Positions 1-8,973 of a stretch of DNA of 64,000 nt are shown piece by piece. The DNA lies in contig NZ_JANFQO010000026.1 in NCBI RefSeq assembly GCF_024437735.1, forward strand, positions 1-64,000, in the 5' to 3' direction. Position 1 is the stretch's first letter. Every line of letters begins with the position of its first letter. The DNA comes from Tahibacter harae. GTDB taxonomy: Bacteria > Pseudomonadota > Gammaproteobacteria > Xanthomonadales > Rhodanobacteraceae. A model generated the notes under the pieces. It made no database searches. It saw only the letters and a list, made by a program, of their open reading frames with translations, and was not told the origin of the DNA. The translations under genes were made by a program, and so were the position numbers.

Positions 1-198
1 GGCGGGCGGCGGCGTGGGCATGGCCGGGCGCGCAGCCGCGGCCGGCGGAACGGAAGGAGCGGACGGCGCCGCCGGGCGCTGCGGCGGCGGTGCGGCCGGC
101 GGGCGCTGGGCGGCGGCAGGGGCAGCCGGCGCGGCCGGCGGAGTTTCGGGAAGCGTCGAAGGCCAGGACGGGATCCACGTCGATCGCTGGGTCGACAT
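1..198 (-). CDS. Pro/Ala-rich protein, N-terminal fragment (runs off left edge)
   Basis: An open frame on the minus strand begins with ATG at 198 and stays open to base 1 (66 codons). A clear ribosome site, GGAGG four bases before the ATG, supports this start. The product begins MSTQRSTWIPSWPSTLP and then becomes almost entirely Pro and Ala with scattered Gln, Arg and Ser, typical of a disordered linker ahead of a domain that lies outside the window. No signal peptide or domain is visible. The function cannot be named. Composition alone can produce such frames in GC-rich DNA, so the main support is the ribosome site and high third-position GC. Confidence 0.45.
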   Translation of the reverse strand, partial: MSTQRSTWIPSWPSTLPETPPAAPAAPAAAQRPPAAPPPQRPAAPSAPSVPPAAAARPAMPTPPPA

Positions 199-414
199 AT
201 CGCCTCCAAACAGGGCTGCAGAAACCGGCTCCGCACCTGCGGCGTGCTGAACCGACCATAGAACCGATCGCGGTCAGCCCCCGCCAGACCTTGCTCGTCC
301 AACCGCCCCGCGAGCTTAGCACTGCTGCCCGGGGCACGGCAGGCGAACGATACCTGTTCGAATTGACGGGCAACTGCGCGCTGGCGCACGAACCGGACCG
401 GCGGCAGGGCTGGG

Positions 415-618
415 TTCGGGATTGGTTATCCGGATTGGCAAGAGCGGCAGCGGGACCGCGGAGCGAAACCCGCTTTCACGAATCCCGAACACCGATCCCG
501 TCACGGCCTGGTCATTCAGGATTCGGCAAGAGCCGGGATCCGGGATCGGCAAGAGCGGCGCCGGGATCGCGCAGCAAATCCGCTTTCACGAATCCCGGAT
601 CACCAATCCCGGCCTTAT
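415..618. repeat. Intergenic tandem repeat element (TTCGGGATT / GGCAAGAGC family)
   Basis: Two imperfect direct copies of about 64 bases lie at 437-500 and 548-610. Both begin GGCAAGAGCGGC, share CGCTTTCACGAATCCCG in the middle and end with a CACC-ATCCC tail. A third partial unit, GGATTCGGCAAGAGC, lies at 518-532. The element abuts the end of the HEAT-repeat gene at 615. Related sequence with the TTCGGGATT core occurs at 12857-12966 and 59034-59100, also between genes, so this is a dispersed family. The rest of 199-414 shows no gene. Confidence 0.75.
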
Positions 619-1598
619 TTCAACACCTCGTCCAGAAACCCCAGCGCCGTCTCCGAGCCCGACTGTCCCAGCCAGAACAGCGCCTTCTGCTTGACCTCGC
701 GCGGGTAGTCGCCGCGCACCACGCGGATCAGGGCGGCGTCGCCGGCGCCGTCCTCCAGCTGGGACAGGGCGAACACGGCTTGTTCGCGCGCTTCCGCGTC
801 GGGGTCGCGCCGCAGCGCGGCCAGGATGTCGTCGCCGGCGCGGGGATCTTCCATCTGGGCCAGCCAGAACAAGGCCTTGCCGCGCACCGCGGCGGAGCGG
901 TCGGAACCGGCCACGGCTAGCACGCGCGGATAGGTGTCGTGCTCGGGCGACTGCGACAGCACGAAGACGGCATGGCTGCGGATTTCCGCGTCGGCATCGC
1001 CGCGGGCGTAGGCATCGACCGCGTTCACGCCTTCGGCGCCGCGCGCCTGGCCCATCCAGAACAGCGCCTTCTCGCGCTGCTCGCGCGGCCGCGCCGGTTC
1101 GGCCAGTCCCTGCAGGGCACTCAGGGCTGCGGGCGTGGCATGGTAGGCCAGCGCTGCCACGGCTTCGTCGTCACTGTCCTTGCCCTTGCGGTCGCTGCGC
1201 CGGGCCTGGCCGTCCAGCCAGGCCACGCTGGCGGCGGGATCGACCGCGTCCAGCGTGCGCAGGGCTTCGCGGCTGCGCACCGGGCAACTGGCCGCATAGG
1301 CGCGGATCCTGTCCACGCTGCCGCCTTTCACATGCGCATACAACGCCAGCAGGCCTGCGCCGCCCGCCGCGGCCGTATCGCCGCTGCTGATGTTCCAGCC
1401 GCGCTCGTCCAGGTCGCAGCCCTTGTTGATGACCTGGCCGCGGCGGATCTCATGGCAGCAGGGCTCGCCGGCGCCGGCGATCATGGGCACCTGCCAGGTC
1501 ACCCAGCCGTCGGCGCCGGCCAGACGCTGCTCCAGGCCGGCCGCGGACAGGGAAAGCGGGGCCGCCAGGCCCAGGATCAGACTGAAAAACAGACGCAT
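615..1598 (-). CDS. Secreted HEAT-repeat protein
   Basis: The 327-residue product has a typical Sec signal peptide (MRLFFSLILGLAAPLSLSAA, cut near residue 20). An N-terminal part of about 120 residues contains several cysteines (CCHE, NKGC). The rest is HEAT repeats of about 31 residues with a recurring helix signature such as KALFWMGQ, HAVFVLSQ, KALFWLAQ, QAVFALSQ and KALFWLGQ. HEAT solenoids bind other proteins, and the signal peptide puts this one in the periplasm. The start is supported by AGGAG seven bases upstream. It is the last gene of a leftward run of ECF sigma factor, anti-sigma factor and two HEAT proteins, so it is probably a target or sensor of that sigma system. The partner is unknown. 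Confidence 0.85.
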   Translation of the reverse strand: MRLFFSLILGLAAPLSLSAAGLEQRLAGADGWVTWQVPMIAGAGEPCCHEIRRGQVINKGCDLDERGWNISSGDTAAAGGAGLLALYAHVKGGSVDRIRAYAASCPVRSREALRTLDAVDPAASVAWLDGQARRSDRKGKDSDDEAVAALAYHATPAALSALQGLAEPARPREQREKALFWMGQARGAEGVNAVDAYARGDADAEIRSHAVFVLSQSPEHDTYPRVLAVAGSDRSAAVRGKALFWLAQMEDPRAGDDILAALRRDPDAEAREQAVFALSQLEDGAGDAALIRVVRGDYPREVKQKALFWLGQSGSETALGFLDEVLK

Positions 1599-1733
1599 GG
1601 GATTCTCCTAGGCAAAAGCCGGGCGCGACGCGGCGACCGGGTCGCGCGGCGGCAGGAAAGGTTTCGGGATCGCGCCGGCGCGTTCGCCCGGCCGGCGCAC
1701 AGCGGAGCCGGGAAAACCGGCGCCGCGGCGGAT

Positions 1734-2951
1734 TTACTTCAGTTCGTGCTCGATGATTTCGAGCGCCGCCTCGTCGTCCATGGCGGTGAGCATGCGCAGG
1801 ATCTGCTGCTTTTCTTCCTTGGTCTTGGCGACACGGTAGAGGCCGGCCAGGGCCTTGGCGTCGTCGCTGATGAGGATGCCCTGCAGGATCGCCTCGCGCT
1901 GCGCAGTGGAGCTGGCGCGGGGATAGAGCCCGACCAGTGCCGCGCTGGCCCTGCTGCCGCCGCTGACGCCGATGGCCCGGTAGGCGTCCAGGCGCAGCGC
2001 CTCGTCCGCATCGGTGCCGGCGATCTGCACCAGCGCATCCACATCGCCGGCCACGCCCAGCGCCTGCACGATCTGCCGGCGCAGGCCGATTTCCTTGGTG
2101 CTGGGCAGCAGCTGCTTGAGTTCCTCGATGCCGTCCATCGCCCCCAGCAGACTGATCGCATCGTTGCGCAGCTTGGGATCGGCTTCGTCCCGCGCCGCGG
2201 CCAGCACCAGGTCCTTGCGGTCGGCCCGCATCCAGGCGTGCAGGACTTCGCGCTTTTCTTCGGTGTTCGCCGTTTTGTACAGGGCGGAAAGCTGATCCAG
2301 CGCCTTGGGCTCGCCGCTGATGCCGAGCATGCGTATCGCCTCGGAACGCAGCTCCGGCCCGCCGCTGCGCGCGATGCCGCCGAGTTCGGCCAGGGCCTCG
2401 TCCGAGTCGATCTGGCTGAGCACGAACAGGGCGCGGCGCTTGACCTTGTCCGGCTGCTTGCCGGCCAGCACTTTCTTCAGCAGCGGTACGGCGCGCTCCG
2501 GCGGCGCGTGCATCAGGCCCTCGACGGCGATCTCGGCCAGTTCGGTATCGCCGCCGGCTGCCGCGGCGTTCGCGTCCACCGGCTCGGCCTGACGCAGCAG
2601 GGTCTCGGCCTCGCCTATCCAGCGGCTCTGCGGGTATTTCTCGCGCAGGCGCTCCACCGTGCGGCGTGCCTCGGGCACGCGCTTGGCGCGGGTCAGCGCA
2701 TAGGCCTGCCAGTAGACCGCCGCATCGGCATTGCCCTGATTCTGCGCACTCATGCGTTCTTCCAGGCGGCGGAAGCGTTCCAGCGCCGCCGGCCAGTCGG
2801 ACTTGGCCAGGGCTTCCTGGCCCTGGCGGTAGAGCTGGTTCAGTTCGCGGTCGGCGCCGGCGATGTCCTGTTCCGCCGGCGCGGCCGGCAGCACCGGCGC
2901 CAGGCTGGCCAGCAGCGCACCGAACACAATGGAATAAATTGACTTTTTCAT
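1734..2951 (-). CDS. Secreted TPR/HEAT-repeat protein
   Basis: I chose ATG 2951 because it follows GGAG at eight bases and opens a signal peptide (MKKSIYSIVFGALLASLAPVLPA); the frame extends further upstream into the anti-sigma gene. The mature part has a TPR-like region (residues about 30-130) suggestive of the tetratricopeptide fold (RQGQEALAKSDWPAALERF). It is followed by about eight HEAT-like repeats of roughly 30 residues to the C-terminus, several with the ALFVLSQ/RMLGISG helix pattern. The signature resembles that of the downstream HEAT protein, so the two are probably paralogous or co-evolved. It lies 13 bases from the anti-sigma gene, so co-transcription is likely. The role in the periplasm is unknown; a scaffold is a reasonable guess. 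Confidence 0.87.
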   Translation of the reverse strand: MKKSIYSIVFGALLASLAPVLPAAPAEQDIAGADRELNQLYRQGQEALAKSDWPAALERFRRLEERMSAQNQGNADAAVYWQAYALTRAKRVPEARRTVERLREKYPQSRWIGEAETLLRQAEPVDANAAAAGGDTELAEIAVEGLMHAPPERAVPLLKKVLAGKQPDKVKRRALFVLSQIDSDEALAELGGIARSGGPELRSEAIRMLGISGEPKALDQLSALYKTANTEEKREVLHAWMRADRKDLVLAAARDEADPKLRNDAISLLGAMDGIEELKQLLPSTKEIGLRRQIVQALGVAGDVDALVQIAGTDADEALRLDAYRAIGVSGGSRASAALVGLYPRASSTAQREAILQGILISDDAKALAGLYRVAKTKEEKQQILRMLTAMDDEAALEIIEHELK

Positions 2952-2964
2952 CTGTTGCTCCGGA

Positions 2965-3777
2965 TCAGGTCGAGGTCTGGCGTTGCGGTTCCATGCGCGC
3001 CTGGGTCGCGCGCAGCTGGAACAGCAGATCGGTCTTGTCGACGTAGTCACGCAGACCGTCGGAATCTTGGATGGGCCCAGCGCCCGGCGGGTTAGCCAGC
3101 TCGATCAACAAAGGTTCGAGCTGCTGCAGGAAGTTCGCCAGGCGCGCATTGCCCGCGCGCGCCGCGGCCTGGGCGTAGAGGCGGTTGGAATCGATCAGGC
3201 CCGCAGCCAGCTCGCGGTTGCCGGCGAGCAGTTCCGCGCTGTCGCTGTTGACCGCGGTCAGCACCACGCCTTCGGTCTCGCGCAGGTGCGCGGCGACGTA
3301 GGCGTCGAGCACGCGGCTGGACAGCGTATCGCCGGCGTTCATGCCCGCTGGGTTGGTCATGCCCGTGCCCGCGACCGGCGCCGTGGGCCCGTCTGCCGGC
3401 TGGCGGCCGAGCAGGAAACCCAGCCCCAGCGCGCCGACCAGGGCCAGAGCGCCGGCGGCCAGGCGCAGCGGCCGGCGAGCGCCCATGCCGTGGCGCTCGC
3501 GCCCCGCGGCGGCCTCGCGCGCGTGCGGCACCGCCTGGCGCGGGGCGGCGGCCTCGACCTCGGCGTCGAAACGCTGCCACAGGCGCTGCTCGAAGCCCGC
3601 GTCGGGCTGCGGCAGCGGCTGGGCGTCGGCGGCCTGCAGGGTCGCGGCCAGGGCGGCGTAGCGCGCGCGCAGGGCCGGCGACTGTTCCAGCGCCCGGGCG
3701 ATCGCGGCCAGTTCCGCGGCATCCAGGCCGTCGCGGTAGTGGTACAGGATCAGGTCGGAATCACGAATCGTGTCCAT
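2965..3777 (-). CDS. Membrane anti-sigma factor candidate
   Basis: This 270-residue protein starts three bases after the ECF sigma gene. It has a cytoplasmic helical N-terminus (about 100 residues, MDTIRDSDLILYHYRDGLD onward), one transmembrane segment near residues 105-125 (LAAGALALVGALGLGFLLG) and a periplasmic helical C-terminal domain rich in Ala, Leu and Gln. This is the standard layout of an ECF anti-sigma factor. The HxxxCxxC zinc motif of ZAS-type anti-sigma factors is absent. The call rests on position and topology more than on sequence motifs. It would hold the sigma factor at the membrane until an envelope signal releases it. Confidence 0.75.
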   Translation of the reverse strand: MDTIRDSDLILYHYRDGLDAAELAAIARALEQSPALRARYAALAATLQAADAQPLPQPDAGFEQRLWQRFDAEVEAAAPRQAVPHAREAAAGRERHGMGARRPLRLAAGALALVGALGLGFLLGRQPADGPTAPVAGTGMTNPAGMNAGDTLSSRVLDAYVAAHLRETEGVVLTAVNSDSAELLAGNRELAAGLIDSNRLYAQAAARAGNARLANFLQQLEPLLIELANPPGAGPIQDSDGLRDYVDKTDLLFQLRATQARMEPQRQTST

Positions 3778-3780
3778 CGC

Positions 3781-4350
3781 TTACCTCAGCGGTTCCAGCG
3801 CGCCGCGCAACTTGCGCACCGCGCGGAATATGGCCTGCTTGCAGGCCGAAACATTGATCGCCAGCACGCCGCAGATCTCCTCCAGCGACTGGCCTTCGTG
3901 GTGGCGCAGCACGAAGGCGCTGCGCTCCAGGTGCGTCATGCGTTCCAGCTGCAGCTGGACCTGGCGGCCGATCTGGCTGCCGCCGGCCAGTTGCTCCGGC
4001 CCGGGCAGCTCGTCGGCCTGGCCGGCGAGGAAGTCTTCCTCGTCCTCGCCGGCATTGCCGGCCGGCGCTGTCCATTGCTCGCGGCCGCCGCGCTTGCGCA
4101 GCTGCTCCAGCGCGGCGTTCACCGTGATGCGGTGCAGCCAGGTCTTGAAGTTTGCCCGGCCGTCGAAATCGCCCAGGTGGCGCCAGGCGTTGAACAGGGC
4201 CTCCTGCACCGCGTCCTCGGCCAGGGCGGCATCGCGCGTGATGCGTGCGGCCACGGCGTACAGCGGGCGTGTCTCGCCCTCGACCAGGCGCCGGAACGCA
4301 TCGCGATCTCCATTGCGGGCCCGGGCGACCCGTTCGTCTTGGACTGTCAT
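3781..4350 (-). CDS. ECF-family RNA polymerase sigma factor
   Basis: The 189-residue protein contains sigma region 2 (residues about 8-75: GDRDAFRRLVEGETRPLYA, then DAVQEALFNAWRHL) and region 4 (about 130-185: THLERSAFVLRHHEGQSLEE followed by a helix-turn-helix ending VRKLRGALEPL). Length and the lack of regions 1 and 3 fit the extracytoplasmic-function class. It is the first gene of a leftward run with a membrane anti-sigma factor and two exported HEAT-repeat proteins. ECF systems of this layout usually autoregulate, but I could not find a convincing promoter between 4351 and 4450. Confidence 0.93.
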   Translation of the reverse strand: MTVQDERVARARNGDRDAFRRLVEGETRPLYAVAARITRDAALAEDAVQEALFNAWRHLGDFDGRANFKTWLHRITVNAALEQLRKRGGREQWTAPAGNAGEDEEDFLAGQADELPGPEQLAGGSQIGRQVQLQLERMTHLERSAFVLRHHEGQSLEEICGVLAINVSACKQAIFRAVRKLRGALEPLR

Positions 4351-4510
4351 GGCTGCCTGGATGCGGCCAGGGCGGATCCGGTTAGCAAGCCGGCCGCAGA
4401 TTCCCGTCCGGCGGTCCGCCCGCCCCCGGCCCGGACTGCCGCGGACCGGCGCCCCGCCGCGGCCCGGCCCCGCCCAGGGACCGATATTCCCGGCAAGGCC
4501 GCGCGCCGAT

Positions 4511-4519
4511 TGCTACAAT
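4511..4519 (+). promoter_or_regulatory. Extended -10 promoter of gapA
   Basis: TGCTACAAT gives a TG element followed by the hexamer TACAAT at 4514-4519, about 52 bases before the gapA start. There is no good -35 hexamer at 17 bases, which is common for extended -10 promoters. The predicted leader is about 45 bases and ends in a TAGGAG ribosome site. Confidence 0.55.
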
Positions 4520-4571
4520 CCCGCGGCTTTGTCATTCCCCCAGTCCCTTCCATCCTGTAGGAGCCTCCCCC

Positions 4572-5585
4572 ATGGCGGTGAAAGTTGCCATCAACGGCTA
4601 CGGCCGTATCGGCCGCAATGTCCTGCGCGCCCTGTATGAAGCCGGCCGCAACCACGAAATCCAGATCGTCGCCATCAACGACCTGGGCGATGCCGAGACC
4701 AATGCGCACCTGACCCGCTACGACACCGCCCACGGCAAGTTCCCCTTCGACGTGGCCGTCGACGGCGGCGAACTGGTCGTCAAGGGCGACCGCATCAAGG
4801 TCTTCGCCGAGCGCGATCCGGCCAAGCTGCCCTGGGGCGATCTCGGCGTCGACGTGGTGCTGGAATGCACCGGCCTGTTCACCAGCAAGGCCAAGGCCGG
4901 CGCCCACATCGCCGGCGGCGCCAAGAAAGTCATCATATCCGCCCCGGGCGGCAGCGACGTGGACGGCACCTTCGTCTACGGCGTGAACCATGACCAGCTC
5001 AAGGCCGCGCACCAGGTCATCTCCAACGCTTCCTGCACCACCAACTGTCTCGCCCCGCTGGCCAAGGTGCTGCACGAGAAAATCGGCATCGAGCACGGCC
5101 TGATGACGACGATCCACGCCTATACCAACGACCAGGTGCTGACCGACGTCTACCACTCCGACCTGCGCCGCGCCCGCTCGGCCACGCAGTCGCAGATCCC
5201 GACCAAGACCGGCGCCGCCGCCGCGGTCGGCCTGGTGCTGCCGGAACTCAACGGCAAGCTGGACGGCTTCGCCATGCGCGTGCCGACCATCAACGTCTCG
5301 GTGGTGGACCTGTCCTTCGTCGCCAAGCGTGCGACCAGCAACGCCGAGATCGACCAGATCGTCAAGGAAGCCTCCGAAGGCGCGCTCAAGGGCATCCTCG
5401 GCTTCAACAAGGCGCCGCTGGTGTCGGTGGATTTCAACCACGACGCGCGCTCTTCGGTCTATGACGCCACCCTGACCAAGGTCATGGGCGGCACGCTGGT
5501 GAAAGTCTGCTCCTGGTACGACAACGAGTGGGGCTTCTCCAACCGCATGCTGGACATGACCCTGGCGCTGATGGCCGCCAAGTAA
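4572..5585 (+). CDS. gapA: Type I glyceraldehyde-3-phosphate dehydrogenase
   Basis: This cytoplasmic enzyme of glycolysis and gluconeogenesis converts glyceraldehyde 3-phosphate, phosphate and NAD+ into 1,3-bisphosphoglycerate. The 337-residue length is normal. The N-terminal NAD-binding fold starts [17 protein letters not shown]. The catalytic cysteine is in [15 protein letters not shown] near residue 154. The C-terminal end [15 protein letters not shown] is characteristic. The start follows GTAGGAG. The gene stands alone, with an extended -10 promoter upstream and an intrinsic terminator directly after the stop. Confidence 0.98.
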   Translation: MAVKVAINGYGRIGRNVLRALYEAGRNHEIQIVAINDLGDAETNAHLTRYDTAHGKFPFDVAVDGGELVVKGDRIKVFAERDPAKLPWGDLGVDVVLECTGLFTSKAKAGAHIAGGAKKVIISAPGGSDVDGTFVYGVNHDQLKAAHQVISNASCTTNCLAPLAKVLHEKIGIEHGLMTTIHAYTNDQVLTDVYHSDLRRARSATQSQIPTKTGAAAAVGLVLPELNGKLDGFAMRVPTINVSVVDLSFVAKRATSNAEIDQIVKEASEGALKGILGFNKAPLVSVDFNHDARSSVYDATLTKVMGGTLVKVCSWYDNEWGFSNRMLDMTLALMAAK

Positions 5586-5610
5586 GTCCGGCGGCGTCAT
5601 CGCCACACCC

Positions 5611-5645
5611 GAACGCCCGGCCATTGCCGGGCGTTCTGCTTTCTG
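5611..5645 (+). terminator. Rho-independent terminator of gapA
   Basis: A perfect 11-bp stem, GAACGCCCGGC / GCCGGGCGTTC, with loop CATT begins 26 bases after the gapA stop and is followed by TGCTTTCTG. Confidence 0.85.
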
Positions 5646-5895
5646 CGCCGCGCACGGCGGCCGCACCGCCGCAGGACAGTGCAACGCTGCCTGCCATCAC
5701 GCCCCGCGACCGCGCGCCGCCGTGCGCTGATCCGGCTGTCCGCGCAAATCCGATTGAACCAAGGCAGACAGGCCGCAGCGTCTGCGCCGCACAGCACGCC
5801 GGCGTACGGCTGCCGCCGGTGCCGCAAACACATTTTGAACCTCGTCCCCGGCGGCACGCCCTAGCATCGGCCGCCCGATCCTGGATTTTTCCCAC

Positions 5896-6795
5896 ATGCG
5901 CATTTATGCCTTTGTCCTCGCAACCGCCCTGAGCCTTCCCGCCGCCCTCGCCGGCACGGCGCCGCCGGCAGCGCCCGCCGCCGAGGCGGGAAAGAGCCAG
6001 ATCGACGCCTGGCTGCTGCAGGGACTGCTGGATCCCGCCACCCCGGCCAGCGCCCGCGAAGCGCTGGGCCGCGAGCTGCTGGCCCGCGCCGCCGCCGGCG
6101 ACGCTTCCGCCCAGTACATCGCCGGCTCGCTCTATCGCCAGGGCGAGTCGCACCCGGCCCAGGTGCTGCCGCGCGACCTGGACAAGGCGCGCGAACTGCT
6201 GCTCGCCGCCGCGCTCAAGGGCAGCCTGCCGGCCATGGCCAAGCTGGCCCAGGTCGAATACGACGCCGGCAACTACGCCGAGGCCATGGACTGGACCCAG
6301 GTGTTCTCGCACTACTGGCGCGAATCCGGCGACTTCGACGAGGACCGCGCCCATTACCTGAAGAACCTGCTCAAGCAGATCGGCGACAAGCTCGGCCCCA
6401 GCGGCGACGAAGTCGTGCGCCAGCGCACCATCGCCCTGCTCGACCGCCACGGCGCAACCATAGAAGCCGCGCTGGCGCGCCAGCACAGCGAAACCGGCCC
6501 GCGTCCGGGCCTGCGCCCGGCGGCCCCGCGCAAGCCGGCGCAGCGCCTGCGCCGCGCGGCGCTGATTACCGACGACTCGGGCATGGCCGAGTTCTACATC
6601 GCCGTCGACGCCCGGGGGCGCGTGGCGAAATTCTGGGTGCTCGACGCCGTGCCCGGCATCGCCATGGCCGGCCAGCTGGACGGCCTGTTCCGCAACGCGC
6701 GCTTCAATGAGGACGAGCGCCAGCGCGACGGCCTGCGCTTCGGCCTGCAGACCATCACCTTCAGCAACCAGAAGCTGGATTTGAACCGGCGTTGA
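5896..6795 (+). CDS. Periplasmic Sel1-like repeat protein with TonB-C-like end
   Basis: The 299-residue protein has a Sec signal peptide (MRIYAFVLATALSLPAALA). Residues about 50-130 resemble Sel1/TPR helical repeats (LLARAAAGDASAQYIAGSLY, then LLLAAALKGSLPAMAKLAQV and YAEAMDW). Residues about 225-299 look like a TonB C-terminal or related alpha/beta domain (AEFYIAVDARGRVAKFWVLD, later FRNARFNEDERQRDGLRFG). Sel1 proteins are usually adaptors. The C-terminal assignment is my reading of the pattern and is tentative. It is a single gene between gapA and the convergent sulfatase. Function unknown. Confidence 0.75.
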   Translation: MRIYAFVLATALSLPAALAGTAPPAAPAAEAGKSQIDAWLLQGLLDPATPASAREALGRELLARAAAGDASAQYIAGSLYRQGESHPAQVLPRDLDKARELLLAAALKGSLPAMAKLAQVEYDAGNYAEAMDWTQVFSHYWRESGDFDEDRAHYLKNLLKQIGDKLGPSGDEVVRQRTIALLDRHGATIEAALARQHSETGPRPGLRPAAPRKPAQRLRRAALITDDSGMAEFYIAVDARGRVAKFWVLDAVPGIAMAGQLDGLFRNARFNEDERQRDGLRFGLQTITFSNQKLDLNRR

Positions 6796-6875
6796 GCGCG
6801 CGGACGCCACGGCCGCTCATGACCGCACCGTCCACGGCTTGCCGCGCGGCGAGGCAGAGGGCGGCGTGATGCGCC

Positions 6876-8822
6876 TCAGCGCGCCGCCACCGGCGCCGGC
6901 GCGGCCAGCGCCGCGGCGAGCAGACCGCGGCTGAACAGCCAGCTCGCAGTCTGGTAGTAGGCCATGGCTTCGGTGCTCAGGCGCGGGTCGGCGGCCAGCG
7001 GCGGCTGCGGGCGGTTGTATTCGTAGTCCGGCCGCACGCTGGCCAGGCGGCGGCCCGGCGACAGCTCCACCAACTGGTCGTCGCGCAGATAGCCCAGGCG
7101 CTGGTAGTTGCCGATGAACACGCGCTCGCGGCCGGGCTCCAGGCGGAACATGTCGGCACCGTAGAAGCGGCTGCGGTAATTCATGCCGAGCAGGCCCAGC
7201 ACGGTGGGCGCAATGTCGATCTGGCTGAGCAGGCGCTCGAAGCGCCCCGGCGCCACATGGCGCGGCGAATAGATCCACAGCGGAATGTGGTAGCGGAACA
7301 CCGGCAGACTGGCGATGCCGCCGGACGAGGCGCAGTGATCGGCGGTGATGACGAAGATCGTGTCGTCGAACCAGGGCTTGTCCCGCGCGCGGCGCAGCAG
7401 GTTGCCCAGGGCCCAGTCCGAATAGCGCACGGCGCTTTCGCGCTTGCCCTGGGGCGCGTCGATGCGGCCTTCGGGAAAGGTATACGGCCGGTGATTGGAG
7501 GTCGTCATGACGTGGGCGAAGAACGGCTTGCCCGCGGCATGGGCGCGGTCGAACTCCGCCAGCGCCAGGGTGTACAGATCCTCGTCGGCCACGCCCCAGA
7601 TATTCGCCTGATGGATCTTCTCCGGCGCAATCGCGGCGCGGTCGCGCACCTGGTAGCCGTTGCTGCCGAAGAAATGGTTCATGTTGTCGAAGGCGCCATA
7701 GCCGCCGTAAAGGAACAGCGATTCGTAGCCCTTGGCGTTGAACACCGTCGCCAGGCTGAACAGGTTCTCGTTGCGCGGCCGCTTGACGATGGATTCGCCC
7801 GGCGTCGGCGGCACCGACAGCGCCAGCGCCTCCAGTCCGCGCACGGTGCGTGTGCCCGAGGCGAACAGGCGCGTGAACTGCAGGCTTTCGCCGCTGAGCC
7901 GGTCCAGTTCCGGCGTCAGGCTGGGATTGGCGCCATAGGCGCCGGAGAATGCGGCCGACAGGCTTTCCACGCTGATCAGCACCACGTTCAGATGCTGCTC
8001 CGGCTTGTCCGCGTGGATGTCGCGGGTGATGTCGGCCGGATCGGCGCTGACGAACTGCGCGTCCGGCGTCTGCAGCAGCTGGCGCAGTTCGGCGAAGGCC
8101 TGCGCCTCGGGCAGGCTGCGGTAGAAACGCGCGTAGGACAGCTCGCTGGCGCGGAACGCGGCGAAGAATTCGTAGATGCCGTTGCCGGCGAGCTGGTTGA
8201 CGTATTCGTTCGCTCCGCGTTCCTTGTCGTCGCTGCGCAGGCCGAAGCTGACCAGCACGCTCGCCGCCAGCCACAGCGCGGCGAAGGCGCTGCGCCCGGC
8301 GAAGGTCGAAGTCTCGTCGCTGCCGCGGCGCCAGCGCCGGCCGCTCAGGAACAGCAGGCCGCTGAGCAACAGCACGCCGGCCAGTATCGGCCCTATCGGA
8401 TAGGATTCGCGGATATTGCCCAGCACCTCGTTGGTGTAGACGAGATAGTCCACTGCGATGAAATTGAAGCGGGTCTGGAATTCGTCCCAGAAGGTCCATT
8501 CCGCGCCGGCGACGAAGACCAGCAGCAGCACCAGCAGGAAGCACAGCCCGCCCAGCAGCCAGCGCCCGCCGCGCGCGTTGTACCAGCGCCGCGGCAGCAG
8601 CCAGAGCAGCAGCAACAGCGGCCAGGCAAAGTACACAAAGGTCGCCAGGTCGTAGACCAGGCCCAGGCCGAACACCCGGCCCCAGTTGCCTAGGCCCGGC
8701 GCCACGCCGTCGCCCGCGGCCAGCAACAGGGCAAAACGGGTCGCGGTGGAGATGCCCAGGAACAGGCCGGCCAGCCAGGCCAGCGGCCGCAGGCGCGGCC
8801 AGAGCGAAGGGAACAGGGACAC
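6876..8822 (-). CDS. LTA synthase-family membrane sulfatase
   Basis: The product (648 residues from the GTG at 8822, which follows GAGG at six bases; an ATG at 8864 would add 14 residues without a good ribosome site) has an N-terminal block of about five membrane helices over the first 200 residues. A large periplasmic alkaline-phosphatase/sulfatase domain follows. Conserved features are NVVLISVESLSAAFSGAYG (metal ligand Glu), the probable nucleophile Thr in FASGTRTVRGLEAL, and FVITADHCASSGG near the metal site. The family transfers glycerol-phosphate or phosphoethanolamine head groups; in Gram-negative bacteria such members modify periplasmic glucans or lipids. Here the substrate is unknown. 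It is divergent from a two-component system. Confidence 0.92.
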   Translation of the reverse strand: MSLFPSLWPRLRPLAWLAGLFLGISTATRFALLLAAGDGVAPGLGNWGRVFGLGLVYDLATFVYFAWPLLLLLWLLPRRWYNARGGRWLLGGLCFLLVLLLVFVAGAEWTFWDEFQTRFNFIAVDYLVYTNEVLGNIRESYPIGPILAGVLLLSGLLFLSGRRWRRGSDETSTFAGRSAFAALWLAASVLVSFGLRSDDKERGANEYVNQLAGNGIYEFFAAFRASELSYARFYRSLPEAQAFAELRQLLQTPDAQFVSADPADITRDIHADKPEQHLNVVLISVESLSAAFSGAYGANPSLTPELDRLSGESLQFTRLFASGTRTVRGLEALALSVPPTPGESIVKRPRNENLFSLATVFNAKGYESLFLYGGYGAFDNMNHFFGSNGYQVRDRAAIAPEKIHQANIWGVADEDLYTLALAEFDRAHAAGKPFFAHVMTTSNHRPYTFPEGRIDAPQGKRESAVRYSDWALGNLLRRARDKPWFDDTIFVITADHCASSGGIASLPVFRYHIPLWIYSPRHVAPGRFERLLSQIDIAPTVLGLLGMNYRSRFYGADMFRLEPGRERVFIGNYQRLGYLRDDQLVELSPGRRLASVRPDYEYNRPQPPLAADPRLSTEAMAYYQTASWLFSRGLLAAALAAPAPVAAR

Positions 8823-8973
8823 GGGCGACCTCGGGGCTGGTCGAACGCCACAGGGCGCTCGCATTCGCCCAGCTTGCGGGGCGATATGTAAAGCCGGCTC
8901 AGGCGATTCTCAGGCGGGCGTTAAACGTGCGGATTTCGGGCAAGCTAGCGCTTTCTTCCCGCCCCGCTGCCGC

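Noticed and set aside
939-2942. Plus-strand open frame of 667 codons opposite the HEAT-repeat genes
   Set aside because: Both HEAT proteins on the minus strand have signal peptides and repeats; this frame is a shadow.
4381-4404. ECF-type autoregulated promoter (GGAATC ... GCTAAC on the minus strand)
   Set aside because: The spacer is only 12 bases, too short for a normal ECF promoter.
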